A stretch of DNA of 64,000 nucleotides from CADCWK01 sp965218235 (lineage in GTDB: Bacteria; Chloroflexota; Chloroflexia; Thermomicrobiales; UBA6265): contig OZ244595.1 in the NCBI GenBank assembly GCA_965218235.1, forward strand, positions 248,001 through 312,000, given 5' to 3'. Positions within the stretch are counted from its first letter, which is position 1, and each line of letters opens with the position of its first letter. A model generated the notes under the pieces. That model searched no databases, was not told where the DNA came from, and saw nothing but the letters and a program-made list of their open reading frames with translations. Both the position numbers and the translations under genes were made by a program. Of the stretch, positions 17,310-26,210 are shown piece after piece.

Positions 17310-17359
17310 CCACGGGCAACACCCTCCGCCATCAGCGGAAGGGTTCCGCTTTGTCCCGG

Positions 17360-17998
17360 TTACTGGGACCGGGCATCACCGTTCAGCCAGGTCCGGGCCG
17401 CGTCGACCTCGGCCCTCGTGATCTGATGACCACCGGCCTCCCAGTGCAGGCTGACTTCGGCGTTCGCCGCCTCATAGAGCGAGGCCAGCGCCTCGACCTG
17501 GTCGACCGGGACCAGTGGATCGGCCTGGCCGGCGCCGATGAAGACGCGGGTGCCCGCCAGGTCCGGCAATGCCTCCGGCTCGAACGGCAGCATCGGACTG
17601 AGCAGCGCGGCGCCATGCAGGGTGCCGGGGTTCCGGAACAGCAGCGAGGCGGCGATGTTGGCGCCATTCGAGAAGCCAACGGCGACCACCCGACCGGCAT
17701 CGAACCCGTACTCAGTCGCCGCCGAAGCGACGAACCGGGCCAGCTCCGCGGTCCGGAACGCGAGGTCCTCCTGATCGAGGATACCCTCGGCCAGCCGGCG
17801 GAAGAACCGGGGTGCGCCTCCTTCGGAGACTTTGCCGCGTGGACTGAGCAGCCCGGCATTCGGCGCCAGTGTCTGACCCAGCGACCGCAGGCTGGTCTCA
17901 TCCCCGCCGGTACTGTGGAGCAGGAGCAGTGTTGGACCGCCAACGGCCCGGTCGGCTGGCGGATCATAGCGGTGAATGAACCCTTCGATGTTGGCCAC
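17360..17998 (-). CDS. Carboxylesterase/phospholipase-type alpha/beta hydrolase
   Basis: A 212-residue esterase of the YpfH/dienelactone-hydrolase-like group. LLLLHSTGGDETSL forms the oxyanion loop, GFSNGAN the nucleophile elbow, GQADPLVP the acid and EAGGHQITRAE the histidine. Starts at GTG 17998 with CAGGAG seven bases before. Cytoplasmic, no signal. Lies on the same strand as the APH-like gene, about 50 bases upstream of that gene, so the two may be cotranscribed. Confidence 0.85.
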   Translation of the reverse strand: MANIEGFIHRYDPPADRAVGGPTLLLLHSTGGDETSLRSLGQTLAPNAGLLSPRGKVSEGGAPRFFRRLAEGILDQEDLAFRTAELARFVASAATEYGFDAGRVVAVGFSNGANIAASLLFRNPGTLHGAALLSPMLPFEPEALPDLAGTRVFIGAGQADPLVPVDQVEALASLYEAANAEVSLHWEAGGHQITRAEVDAARTWLNGDARSQ

Positions 17999-18138
17999 GG
18001 TGGTCTCCTGTTCGCGTCACAGTCCGGGTAAGCTGCGCTGCGACTACGCCTTCGGGAAACTATGCGCTCTGGCATGATGGCCGAATCGCGACCTTCCTGC
18101 CCATCACGAAACGAGAATGACGAAACGGAGACCACCCG

Positions 18139-18534
18139 ATGGCCGAGATTCCCGCCAGCTTCCATGACCTGCTGATGTCCCCCGGCATCGCCACGCTGAC
18201 CACGAACGGCGCCGACGGTTACCCGCAGTCGACCGCGCTCTGGTATCACTTCGACGGCGACATGATTCGGATCGTCATGCAGGCCGGGACCCGCAAGGCG
18301 AAGAACCTCCAGCGGGACCCGCGCTGCACCTTCATCCTGATCGACCCCCGAAACAGCCACCGCGTCATCGAGGTCCGCGCCGACGCCGACCTGACCGTCG
18401 AGCAGGGGGACGACCGTCCCCTCTCGACGATGATCCTCGCCCGCTACGGCACGAGCCCGGAGCGGATGAGCAACGTCGACGCTCCTCGTGTCATCGCCAC
18501 GCTCCAGCCGGTCCGGGTCAATACGGTCGGCTGA
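18139..18534 (+). CDS. PPOX-class F420/FMN-dependent protein
   Basis: A 131-residue split-barrel protein of the pyridoxamine-phosphate-oxidase-like family. LLMSPGIATLTTNGADGYPQ and STALWYHFDGDMIRIVM, then TRKAKNLQRDPRCTFILIDP, match the F420-dependent biliverdin-reductase-like/Rv1155 group (flavin or F420 binder). Its own reaction is unknown. ATG preceded by GGAGACCACCCG. Divergent from the esterase and 33 bases upstream of the dehydrogenase gene, with which it may be cotranscribed. F420 use fits a second F420-type enzyme at 47289. Confidence 0.85.
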   Translation: MAEIPASFHDLLMSPGIATLTTNGADGYPQSTALWYHFDGDMIRIVMQAGTRKAKNLQRDPRCTFILIDPRNSHRVIEVRADADLTVEQGDDRPLSTMILARYGTSPERMSNVDAPRVIATLQPVRVNTVG

Positions 18535-18567
18535 CCGGTCCGCGTCGCGATCAAAGGATGAAGCACC

Positions 18568-19740
18568 GTGCCAGACCTGCGAATTGGCGTGATCGGCTTC
18601 GGGCTGCGGGGCAGCCTTGCCGCGCATGCCCACAGGCCGGGCCGGGGCTCGGCAATCGTCGCGCTCTGCGACCCGTCCCCCGCCGCCGGCGAGCGGTTCC
18701 GGAACCGCTTCGGCGCCGATGCCACGGTCGATTCCGATCTCGACCGGTTCGTCGCGCGCGAGCTGGACGCGGTCTTCGTCCTCTCGCCGGACGACCTGCA
18801 CTACGAACACGCCCGCGCCGTCCTCGAGCACGACATCGCCGTCTACCTCGAGAAGCCGATGGCGATCACGACGGCCGATTGCGACGCGCTGCTCGCCCTG
18901 GCGCGACGGCGGTCCGGCCGGCTCTACGTCGGCCACAACATGCGGCATATGCCGTTCGTCCGGGAGATGAAGCGGCTGATCGACGGCGGCGCGATTGGCA
19001 CGCCGAAGGCGGCCTGGTGCCGGCACTTCGTCTCGACCGGTGGCGACTTCTACTTCAGCGACTGGCACGCCGAGCGCCGCCACACGACGTCACTCCTGCT
19101 CCAGAAGGGCGCCCACGACATCGATGTCCTCCACTGGCTGATGGGCTCCTACACTCACGGCGCGACGGCGGTCGGCGGCCTGATGGTCTACGGCGACAAC
19201 CCTCACCGGGCCAGCACCGAACGGCCGGCCGTCCCATGGCGCGAGCGCGAGACCCTGCTGGACCGCTGGCCGCCAACGGAGCAGACCGGTCTCAACCCGG
19301 TGATCGACGTCGAGGACGTCTCGATGATGCTGATGACGCTCCGGAACGGGACGTTCGCCTCGTACCAGCAGTGTCACTTCGCGCCCGACTACTGGAGAAA
19401 TTACACCGTCATCGGCGACGCCGGCCGGATCGAGAACGTCGGCAACGGCGGCGAGGGAACGACCGTCCACGTCTACGACCGCCGGACCGACCGCTGGGCG
19501 CCGGACGAGGCGACGATCATCTCGATCGAGCCCAGCGCCGGCGGCCACGGCGGCGCCGACCCGACCATCGTCGCCGAATTCCTCCGCTACGTCCGCGAGG
19601 GCGGCGCGACCGAGACCTCGTCCGTCGCGGCCCGCTACGCCGTCGCGGCTGGCTGCGCGGCGACCGAGTCGATCCGCTCTGGCGGCGGCATGATCGACGT
19701 TCCGCCCGTGCCGGACGACCTCGACGACCCCGCTCGCTGA
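18568..19740 (+). CDS. Gfo/Idh/MocA-family NAD(P)-dependent oxidoreductase
   Basis: A 390-residue sugar or inositol-type dehydrogenase. The Rossmann motif IGVIGFGLRGSLAAHAH is at residues 6-22, the EKP motif (YLEKPMAI) near 94, and the C-terminal beta-sheet domain carries the substrate pocket (KGAHDIDVLHWL). GTG start at 18568 after an AAAGGATGAAGCACC. It lies end-to-end with a sugar ABC operon on the other strand, consistent with use of an imported carbohydrate, but no shared transcription. Confidence 0.9.
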   Translation: MPDLRIGVIGFGLRGSLAAHAHRPGRGSAIVALCDPSPAAGERFRNRFGADATVDSDLDRFVARELDAVFVLSPDDLHYEHARAVLEHDIAVYLEKPMAITTADCDALLALARRRSGRLYVGHNMRHMPFVREMKRLIDGGAIGTPKAAWCRHFVSTGGDFYFSDWHAERRHTTSLLLQKGAHDIDVLHWLMGSYTHGATAVGGLMVYGDNPHRASTERPAVPWRERETLLDRWPPTEQTGLNPVIDVEDVSMMLMTLRNGTFASYQQCHFAPDYWRNYTVIGDAGRIENVGNGGEGTTVHVYDRRTDRWAPDEATIISIEPSAGGHGGADPTIVAEFLRYVREGGATETSSVAARYAVAAGCAATESIRSGGGMIDVPPVPDDLDDPAR

Positions 19741-19781
19741 TGCTTGCTCGGTGATACAACGGTGACGGGTGGGTTGCGGAG

Positions 19782-19875
19782 CAGTCCTCTCCCCCGACCC
19801 CTCTCCGGCTCACCTGCTTGCTCACCCGCTGAAGCGGCTTCGGCTCCGCAGGCGCCCGGAGAGGGGAGCAAATCG
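19782..19875. repeat. C-rich/G-rich palindromic intergenic repeat, copy A
   Basis: CTCTCCCCCGACCCCTCTCC on the left and CCGGAGAGGGGAG on the right frame a GC-rich stem region. Very similar elements lie at 45081-45178 and 47151-47239. A MITE-like or structured intergenic repeat of this genome; it also lies downstream of two convergent genes, where it could end transcription. Confidence 0.55.
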
Positions 19876-19911
19876 TGCCATCGGGAGCGGATCGTTCTTC
19901 GAAAAAACGCC

Positions 19912-20844
19912 CTACCCCTTCAGACCAGAGAAGGTGATCCCGGCGATGATCTGGCGCTGGAAGATCAGGAACGCGATCAGCGGCGGCAGGCTGGCGATCG
20001 CGAGCGCGGCGACGATCAGGTTGAGCGACTCCGACTCGCTCAGCCGGTAGAGCGCCACCGAGATCGGCTGGATGTTCGGGTCGTTCAGGACCAGCAGCGG
20101 CCAGAAGAAGTCCTTCCAGGAGTTGATGAAGGCGAAGATCGAGACGACCGCGATCACGGGCTTCGAGAGCGGCAGCACGATCTGGACGAAGACTTGCCAG
20201 GCGTTGGCGCCGTCGAGCGTCGCGGCGTCGGTCAGGTCCGGCGGGATCTGGTCGAAGAAGCTCTTGAGCAGGAAGATGTTGAAGGCGCTGACCGCCGACG
20301 GCAGCCAGACCGCCCACCACGAATCGGCCAGGCTGACCCCGAACAGCGGGACGTCCAGCACGACCAGGTAGCGGGGGATCAGGTAGGCGTCGGCCGGCAC
20401 CATCAGCGTCCCGATGAACAGCAATAGGATCGCGGCGCCGAACATCGGCCGCAGTCGGGACAGCGAGTAGGCCGCGGTCGAGGCGACGACGATCTGAATC
20501 AACCAGGAGCCCAGCGCGATCAGGGCCGTGTTCCGGAAGTAGAGCGCGTAGCGGAGGCTGTCCCACGATTCCTGGAAGTTGTTCCAGCGCCAGGTCTGCG
20601 GCAGGAACGTCGGCGGCGACCGGAAGATTTCGGTCGAGGTCTTGAGCCCACCGAGAAACATCCAGACCAGCGGTACGACGGTCGCCAGCGTCGCGAAGAG
20701 GAGCACGCCGAGCAGGACCGCATAGGCCCAGCGGCCCGCCGGCTGGTGGCGGGACAGCGGCGACGTCAGTGTCCGCTCGGGCGAATCGTCGGCGGCGCGA
20801 CGGGGCAGACGGAAGCGGCGGGTCGTGGGTGCGGCGATGCTCAT
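19912..20844 (-). CDS. ABC sugar transporter permease, MalG type
   Basis: A 310-residue inner-membrane subunit with six hydrophobic helices and the EAA loop DAATLDGANAWQVFVQIVLP, which docks on the ATPase. N-terminal tail is Arg/Pro rich. ATG 20844 has AGGAG upstream. Third gene of the operon SBP-MalF-MalG, 31 bases after MalF. No ATPase gene is present; such carbohydrate importers often share one MsmK-like ATPase encoded elsewhere. A T-run follows the stop on the minus strand (near 19905). Confidence 0.92.
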   Translation of the reverse strand: MSIAAPTTRRFRLPRRAADDSPERTLTSPLSRHQPAGRWAYAVLLGVLLFATLATVVPLVWMFLGGLKTSTEIFRSPPTFLPQTWRWNNFQESWDSLRYALYFRNTALIALGSWLIQIVVASTAAYSLSRLRPMFGAAILLLFIGTLMVPADAYLIPRYLVVLDVPLFGVSLADSWWAVWLPSAVSAFNIFLLKSFFDQIPPDLTDAATLDGANAWQVFVQIVLPLSKPVIAVVSIFAFINSWKDFFWPLLVLNDPNIQPISVALYRLSESESLNLIVAALAIASLPPLIAFLIFQRQIIAGITFSGLKG

Positions 20845-20875
20845 CGGAGCTCCTGTGGCGTGGGCCGAACGACGA

Positions 20876-21814
20876 TCAGGTGGCAAAGCGCCGGGTGGCC
20901 CAGAGGTAGACCAGCGAGAGCGCCACGAGCGCCCCGAACAGCATCAGCCCGAGCGCGCTGGCCGCCCCGTAGTTGCCGTACTGGAAGGCGTAGCGGTAGA
21001 GCAGCAGCATCACCGTCAGCGTGGCGTTGGCTGGCCCGCCGTCGGTCAGCACGAACGGCTCGGTGAAGACCTGCATCGTGCCAATGATCTGCAGGATCAG
21101 GGTGATGAGCATGATGAAGCGCATCTGGGGCAGCGTGATGTCCAGGAACCGGCGCCAGAGCGAGGCGCCGTCGACCTCGGCGGCGTCGTAGAGCGACGAC
21201 GGGATCCCCTGCAGTGCCGCCAGGTAGATCAGCATCGTCGCCCCGGCTCCGCCCCACGTCGCGAGGATAACGAGCGAGAGCATCGCGGTATCGGGCGACT
21301 GCAACCACGGCTGTGGGCCGATCCCGACCCAGCCGAGGGCGGTGTTGGCGAGCCCGGCGCCGGGGTCGTAGATCCACTGCCAGAGGAAGACGGTCACGAT
21401 CGGCGGCAGCACGACGGGCAGGTAGAACGCCAGCCGGAAGTAGCTCTGGAGGTGGCGGGCCTCGTTGATCGCCACGGCCAGCACGAACGGAACGAGGTAG
21501 CCGAGCAGCAGGCCGTAGAGGGCGAACTGGCCGGTGTTCCGCCAGGCCCGGTAGAACAGTGGGTCATCCAGGAGCAGCCGGAAGTTGGCGAGGCCGACCC
21601 ACTCGGCCGGCCGGACGAGGTCGACTCGCTGGAAGCTCAGGATCATGCCATTGACGATGGGATACCAGGAGAACAGCAGGAACAGCAGCAGCGCCGGGAG
21701 CAGGAAGCCGAAGGCGACCAGCTGATGCCGGAGGGCTCCGCGCATCACACTGCCCCGGGTGATCGGCGCCGGTCCGGTGACCGACCCCGGTACGACTCCT
21801 TCGCGCACGGACAC
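20876..21814 (-). CDS. ABC sugar transporter permease, MalF/UgpA type
   Basis: A 312-residue permease with about six helices; the EAA loop is DAAEVDGASLWRRFLDITLP. First helix at about 33-52 (QLVAFGFLLPALLLFLLFSW). GTG at 21814 is the first start after GAGGAG, although spacing is only two bases; a second GTG at 21808 fits the ribosome binding site better. Sits between the substrate-binding protein and MalG on the same strand. Confidence 0.92.
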   Translation of the reverse strand: MSVREGVVPGSVTGPAPITRGSVMRGALRHQLVAFGFLLPALLLFLLFSWYPIVNGMILSFQRVDLVRPAEWVGLANFRLLLDDPLFYRAWRNTGQFALYGLLLGYLVPFVLAVAINEARHLQSYFRLAFYLPVVLPPIVTVFLWQWIYDPGAGLANTALGWVGIGPQPWLQSPDTAMLSLVILATWGGAGATMLIYLAALQGIPSSLYDAAEVDGASLWRRFLDITLPQMRFIMLITLILQIIGTMQVFTEPFVLTDGGPANATLTVMLLLYRYAFQYGNYGAASALGLMLFGALVALSLVYLWATRRFAT

Positions 21815-21966
21815 ATCTCCTCGATGGCGCCAGCGGCGACGCGATCCCGGTCTGCCCGAACGGGCGGCCGGCCGCGCCTGACCCTGGCCCGCGAAGCCGC
21901 GGCGGCGGGCCGGCGGTGACTCGCGCCATCACCCGGCCAGCCGTCCCCCGGCGGACGCACCCAGCG

Positions 21967-23379
21967 TTACCCGTTGATCGGATCGAGGACCTGGGTCTGG
22001 AACTGCTGGGCGGCCTGATCGAGCAGCGTCCGCGGGTCGGCGCTGTCATCGGTCAGGATGGCCTGAACGGCGGCGTCGATCGCCGCGTAGAGCTGCTGGG
22101 TCTCGATCGGCGGCTCGGCCCGGAGCGCGATACCCGCCGCGCCCTCCACGAACGGACGGTAGTTGTCGATCGGCGCGTTGGCATATTTGGCGTAGACGGC
22201 GTCGCGCTGCGCCTGGAAGTCGCCGGTGAAGATCGGCAGTTGCGGCCAGCCGACGAGCGCACCGCGAGCCTGATCGGCCGCGACCGACGCCTCAAGGTTC
22301 TGCAGGTCGAATTCCCGGAACAGGCTGAAATCGACCGCCGCCGCCAGGACCTCCGGCGTCGCGTTCGGGTTGAACATCCAGACCGAGCCACCGGCCAGCG
22401 TCGCGCTGCCGCCGTTCTGCGGCAGGAAGCTCAGACCGAACTGGTTGATGTCGGCGTCGGAGAACGTCTCGACGATGTAGGGCAGGGCGTCGGCGGCCTG
22501 GATCGACATCGAGACCTGTCCGGTCGCCATCAACTGGCGGGTGTCGTTCTGGTCCAGCAGCTGCCGCTCCGGCATGGACTTGTCGGTGTAGCGCATGTCC
22601 TTGAGGAACTGCAGGACCTGGACGCCAACGTCGTTGTTGAAGATGGCCGTGTAGCGGCCGTCCTTCTCGCTGAGGATCTCGCCGCCGGCGGAATACATCC
22701 AGGCCACGAAGTGCCAGCCACCCTGGTTGTTGGAGCTGGTCTCGACGAAGCCGGCCCGGCCGTTGGTCGTCAGTGTCTGCGCCGCCGACCGCAGCTCGTC
22801 CCAGGTCGCCGGCGGCATGTCGGGGTTCAGGCCAACCTCCGTGAAGTGATCGCGGTTGTACATCAGGCCGAGGAGATAGCCGCCAATCGTGAAGCCGAAC
22901 AGTTCCCCGGCACCATTCCGGACGATGGCGAGCGACTCCGGCGTGAAGCTGGAGAAGTACGGCCACTGCTCCAGGTAGGTGGTGACGTTGGCGGCCTGGC
23001 CGCGGCCAATGATGCCCTGCGGCTCGGTGTAGGCGGCGATGAAGGCGTCCGAGAGCGTCCCGGCCGCGAGCCGCGCGGGGAAGGTCTGCGGGTCCCAGGT
23101 ATCCTGCGACGCCTCGACAGTGATGTTCGGGTGCGCCTCCTCATAGCGGACGATAGTCTGCTGGAACGCCTGGGCGGCCTCCGGCTGGTTCTCCGGCGGG
23201 GCGTTGTTGGTCGTGATCGTCACCTCAGCATCCTGAGCGGCGGCACCGGGCCGAATCGACGGAGCCATCGCCGCGCCGAGGCCGATCGTCGCGCCGTAAC
23301 CAAGGACGTCCCGGCGCGAGAGCCGGGTCGAGGCAGGGGCCGGGGTGATTGGGACGGGACGGGAACGCTCGTCGCTCAT
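21967..23379 (-). CDS. ABC extracellular solute-binding protein (family 1), Tat signal
   Basis: A 470-residue sugar-binding protein. The N-terminus has a twin-arginine motif SRRDVLG at residues 21-27 and a hydrophobic stretch, then GAAAQDAEV, so export is by Tat rather than Sec. No lipobox cysteine is seen. The body has the family pattern FTIGGYLLGLMYNRDHF and PATWDELRSAAQTL. ATG with GGAGGAG nine bases upstream. First gene of a three-gene import operon. Confidence 0.93.
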   Translation of the reverse strand: MSDERSRPVPITPAPASTRLSRRDVLGYGATIGLGAAMAPSIRPGAAAQDAEVTITTNNAPPENQPEAAQAFQQTIVRYEEAHPNITVEASQDTWDPQTFPARLAAGTLSDAFIAAYTEPQGIIGRGQAANVTTYLEQWPYFSSFTPESLAIVRNGAGELFGFTIGGYLLGLMYNRDHFTEVGLNPDMPPATWDELRSAAQTLTTNGRAGFVETSSNNQGGWHFVAWMYSAGGEILSEKDGRYTAIFNNDVGVQVLQFLKDMRYTDKSMPERQLLDQNDTRQLMATGQVSMSIQAADALPYIVETFSDADINQFGLSFLPQNGGSATLAGGSVWMFNPNATPEVLAAAVDFSLFREFDLQNLEASVAADQARGALVGWPQLPIFTGDFQAQRDAVYAKYANAPIDNYRPFVEGAAGIALRAEPPIETQQLYAAIDAAVQAILTDDSADPRTLLDQAAQQFQTQVLDPING

Positions 23380-23460
23380 CGACGTGTCTCCTCCGTGGTA
23401 TGGCTCCCGCTCGACGCCGAGCGGGCGGACAACCGGCGGCGGTGTCCATACGCCACTCCT

Positions 23461-23489
23461 ATTATAGGGGAACCTCTGCGTGAGCGGAA
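23461..23489 (-). promoter_or_regulatory. Putative promoter of the sugar ABC operon
   Basis: On the minus strand a perfect TATAAT (23466-23461) follows TTCCGC (23489-23484) with 17 bases between. It is about 80 bases upstream of the solute-binding-protein start. The -10 is strong and the -35 only moderate. Confidence 0.55.
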
Positions 23490-23589
23490 TCGATCGTCAG
23501 GCAAGACCGTTCGGGATGTCGGGTGTTCTTCCTGGCGGACATCGCGATCTCGCTGACATGCAGCCTGGAGCCAGGCAAGCGACCGATCG

Positions 23590-23895
23590 CTAGACCCCGT
23601 CCATGCCGAGCCAGGCCGGTTTCAGCAGCGATGAGAGCACCCGGAACGGGTCCCGGGCGAACTCGCCGGGGCTGCCCGGACCGCCCGGATCGGTCATGGC
23701 GACCAGTTGCCAGGTCAGCGCCCGCCCGATCCGGCCCATCCGGCAGGCGAGTTCCAGATCCCGGACCAGATCAGGCAGCGGTGCGAGATCGGTGAACGGC
23801 TCGAGGTAGGTGTCACGGACGGCCAGCGGGCGCGGGTCATCGCTCGCGACATCGACGTAGTCGACCAGACCTCGTCCCCGCTCCCATCGGCTCAT
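23590..23895 (-). pseudogene. C-terminal remnant of an aminoglycoside-phosphotransferase-type kinase
   Basis: A 101-residue frame (ATG 23895, AGGGGAG upstream). The stretch VRDTYLEPFTDLAPLPDLVR with LACRMGRIGRALTWQ matches the last third of APH-fold kinases (typical ..RDAYLEPWT....LALAYRLGALCRALTW). The catalytic HGD and DW loops should lie upstream but that DNA is occupied by the end of the ring-cleaving dioxygenase. It is therefore either a decayed remnant or a re-started small protein. The good ribosome binding site argues mildly for expression. Confidence 0.55.
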
Positions 23896-23982
23896 GACAC
23901 TCCCCTGACGCGACGACCCCGGCAGCGCGAAGAATATCATCGCCGCCGCGGGCAACCGTGGGAATCGATGGAGTTCATGACG

Positions 23983-24930
23983 CTAATCAATCGGCTTCAG
24001 GGCCGCGACGATCTCCGCCCGGCGCGGCTCGAGGAAGGGCGCGAGGACGACCTTCTCGCCCAGTGTCGCCTCGTCTTCGTCGACTCCGAAGCCAGGGCCG
24101 TCGGTCGCCAGCTCGAACAGCACGCCGTTGGGCTCGCGGAAGTACAGGCTGCGGAACCAGTAGCGGTCGATCTGACCGCTACTCGCGATCCGGAACTCCC
24201 GCAGACGGGCGGTCCAGGCGTCGTAGGCGTCGTCCGGAACGCGAAAGGCGACGTGGTGGACGGCACCAGCCCCCTGCTGGGCCAGCGCCAGACCCGGCTC
24301 GACGGCGACGTGCAGCTCGGCACCCGGTCCACCCGGACCCATCTCGTAGACGTGGACCGTCGTCCCTTCGTTGGCGGGGTTGGCATACTCCCTGACCAGC
24401 CGCATGCTCATCGCACCCTGGAGGACGGCATCGGTCGGCGCGAGGGTTGGCACGCTGATCGTGATCGGGCCGAGACCGCGGATCTGGCGCTCGGCCGGGA
24501 CCGGGCTGCGGTCCCAGGGGAACCCCTCACCCGCGCCGCCGTCATCGATCAGCGCCAGCCGCTGACCCTCCGGGTCCTCGAAATCGAGCACCCAGCGACC
24601 GTCCCGCTCGACGACCTTGCCGGCCTCGACGCCGTGCTCGGCGAGATGGCGCTTCCACCAGTCGAGCGTCTCCCGCCCGGTGGCCCGCAGCGCCGTCCGG
24701 ACGATGGAGCTCGTGCCGCGGCGCTCGGGCGGGACGGGCCAGTCGAAGAAGGTCAGGTCGCTGCCGGGGCTGCCCTTGGCGTCGGCGTAGAACAGGTGAT
24801 AGGCGCTGACGTCGTCCTGGTTGACGCTCCGCTTGACGAGCCGCATGCCGAGCGTCTGCGTGTAGAACCGATGATTCTCACGGATCGCCGCCGAGACCGC
24901 TGTCAGATGATGGATGCCGGTTAGTTCCAT
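23983..24930 (-). CDS. VOC-family ring-cleaving dioxygenase (MhqO-like)
   Basis: A 315-residue vicinal-oxygen-chelate protein with two repeats: LTGIHHLTAVSAAIRENHRF at the start and VHHVAFRVPDDAYDAW from about residue 215. Metal ligands are expected at the His of IHHLT, the His of VHHVAF and the Glu of GVLFELATDG. MhqO/LinE-type enzymes cleave hydroquinone-like rings and are often controlled by MarR-type regulators. ATG 24930 has GGGAGAG upstream; the frame upstream is not coding-like. No regulator gene adjoins it. Confidence 0.88.
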   Translation of the reverse strand: MELTGIHHLTAVSAAIRENHRFYTQTLGMRLVKRSVNQDDVSAYHLFYADAKGSPGSDLTFFDWPVPPERRGTSSIVRTALRATGRETLDWWKRHLAEHGVEAGKVVERDGRWVLDFEDPEGQRLALIDDGGAGEGFPWDRSPVPAERQIRGLGPITISVPTLAPTDAVLQGAMSMRLVREYANPANEGTTVHVYEMGPGGPGAELHVAVEPGLALAQQGAGAVHHVAFRVPDDAYDAWTARLREFRIASSGQIDRYWFRSLYFREPNGVLFELATDGPGFGVDEDEATLGEKVVLAPFLEPRRAEIVAALKPID

Positions 24931-25209
24931 ATGTGCTCTCCCAATAGTCTTTTCGTCGTCTGCGAACGAGAAGGAGCGTTCACAGCCACGCCTCGCAGGT
25001 TCAGATTTACACTTACGATATGTTAGCACATGCCAGGTATATTGATGGATCCGGATCGGGGAACGATCAGACGATCGACATCGGACCGCATGCGCATCGC
25101 CGTTCCGCGATGGGCTCCGCTCGTCTATGATCGGTTCCATTGCGATCGCCCGATGGCCGGACCGTGCCGGTTGTCCGGTCCCGACTCTACCCGTCCGAGG
25201 GACATAGCC

Positions 25210-26061
25210 ATGAACGTCTTCATCTCAGTCGACATCGAGGGGATCTCCGGCGTCGTCCACGCCGACATGATGATGCCTGGCCAGACCGAGTACGGCCGTG
25301 GTCGCCGGCTGATGACCGAGGACGCCAACGCGGCGATCGAGGGGGCGGTCCGGGCCGGGGCCGACTACATCCTCGTCGCTGACGGCCATGGGCCGATGCG
25401 CAACGTGCTGGTCGAGGAGCTCCACTCCGCCGCCCACCTGATGACCGGGAGCGCCGACGCCCGGCCCTACTGCCAGCTGGAGGGCGCGGACGAGCGCCCG
25501 TTCGACGCGGCGCTATTCGTCGGCTACCACGCGATGGCGAAGACGTTCCGCGCGATCCACCCGCACACGATTGCCGGAGCGGTCGTCCATGAACTCCGGC
25601 TCAACGGCGTGCCGCACGGCGAGACCGGGCTCAACGCCGCGATCCTGGCCTCGCTCGGCATTCCGACGGTACTGGTCACCGGCGACGAGACGACCTGCGG
25701 CGAGGCGACCACGATGCTCGGCGACGCCGTCGCGACGGTCGCGGTCAAGCGGGCGACCGGTCGCAACGCCGCCGTCTACCGGCCGCTCGACGCGGCGCGG
25801 GCCGAGATCGCGGCGGCGGCCGAGCGGGCGCTGGGCACGATCGACGCCGTCCCACCCTACCGACCGGAGCAGCCGTTCCGGATCGAGGTCGACTTCCTCA
25901 CCATGCCGCAGTGCGACCGGGCGTCCCGGACCGCCGGCGTCGAGCAGCTCAGCCCGGTCACGATCGCCATTGCGGGTGGACCGTCGCCGTGGGCGCAGTA
26001 CCGGACGCTCTGGGCGGCGCTGCGCTCAGCTCTCTACGAGCCGGCCTCGTTCCTCGCCTGA
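25210..26061 (+). CDS. dppA: M55-family D-aminopeptidase (DppA-like)
   Basis: A 283-residue zinc peptidase. Asp8 and Glu10 (SVDIEG), His60 (ADGHG), His107 (GYHAM) and Glu138 (HGETG) align with the five zinc ligands of B. subtilis DppA; His117/His119 supply the catalytic base. Acts on D-amino acid dipeptides, in wall recycling or nutrition. DppA forms a decameric ring. Start ATG behind CCGAGGGACATAGCC. Single gene. Confidence 0.9.
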   Translation: MNVFISVDIEGISGVVHADMMMPGQTEYGRGRRLMTEDANAAIEGAVRAGADYILVADGHGPMRNVLVEELHSAAHLMTGSADARPYCQLEGADERPFDAALFVGYHAMAKTFRAIHPHTIAGAVVHELRLNGVPHGETGLNAAILASLGIPTVLVTGDETTCGEATTMLGDAVATVAVKRATGRNAAVYRPLDAARAEIAAAAERALGTIDAVPPYRPEQPFRIEVDFLTMPQCDRASRTAGVEQLSPVTIAIAGGPSPWAQYRTLWAALRSALYEPASFLA

Positions 26062-26210
26062 CGGATAGCCGATCTGACAGGAGCCCGACTGATGGCGGAC
26101 GTGCGCACGACCCGGATCCCGGGCCGTCCAACGGCCGGTCTAATCTCAAACAGGTCCCCGTTCTTGTTCGCACCAGTATGTTCTGACTACATGGAAAGCT
26201 CGTCCACCCG

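Noticed and set aside
17383..19083. Minus-strand frame of about 566 codons
   Set aside because: Crosses over real genes on both strands (dehydrogenase, PPOX, esterase) in another frame.
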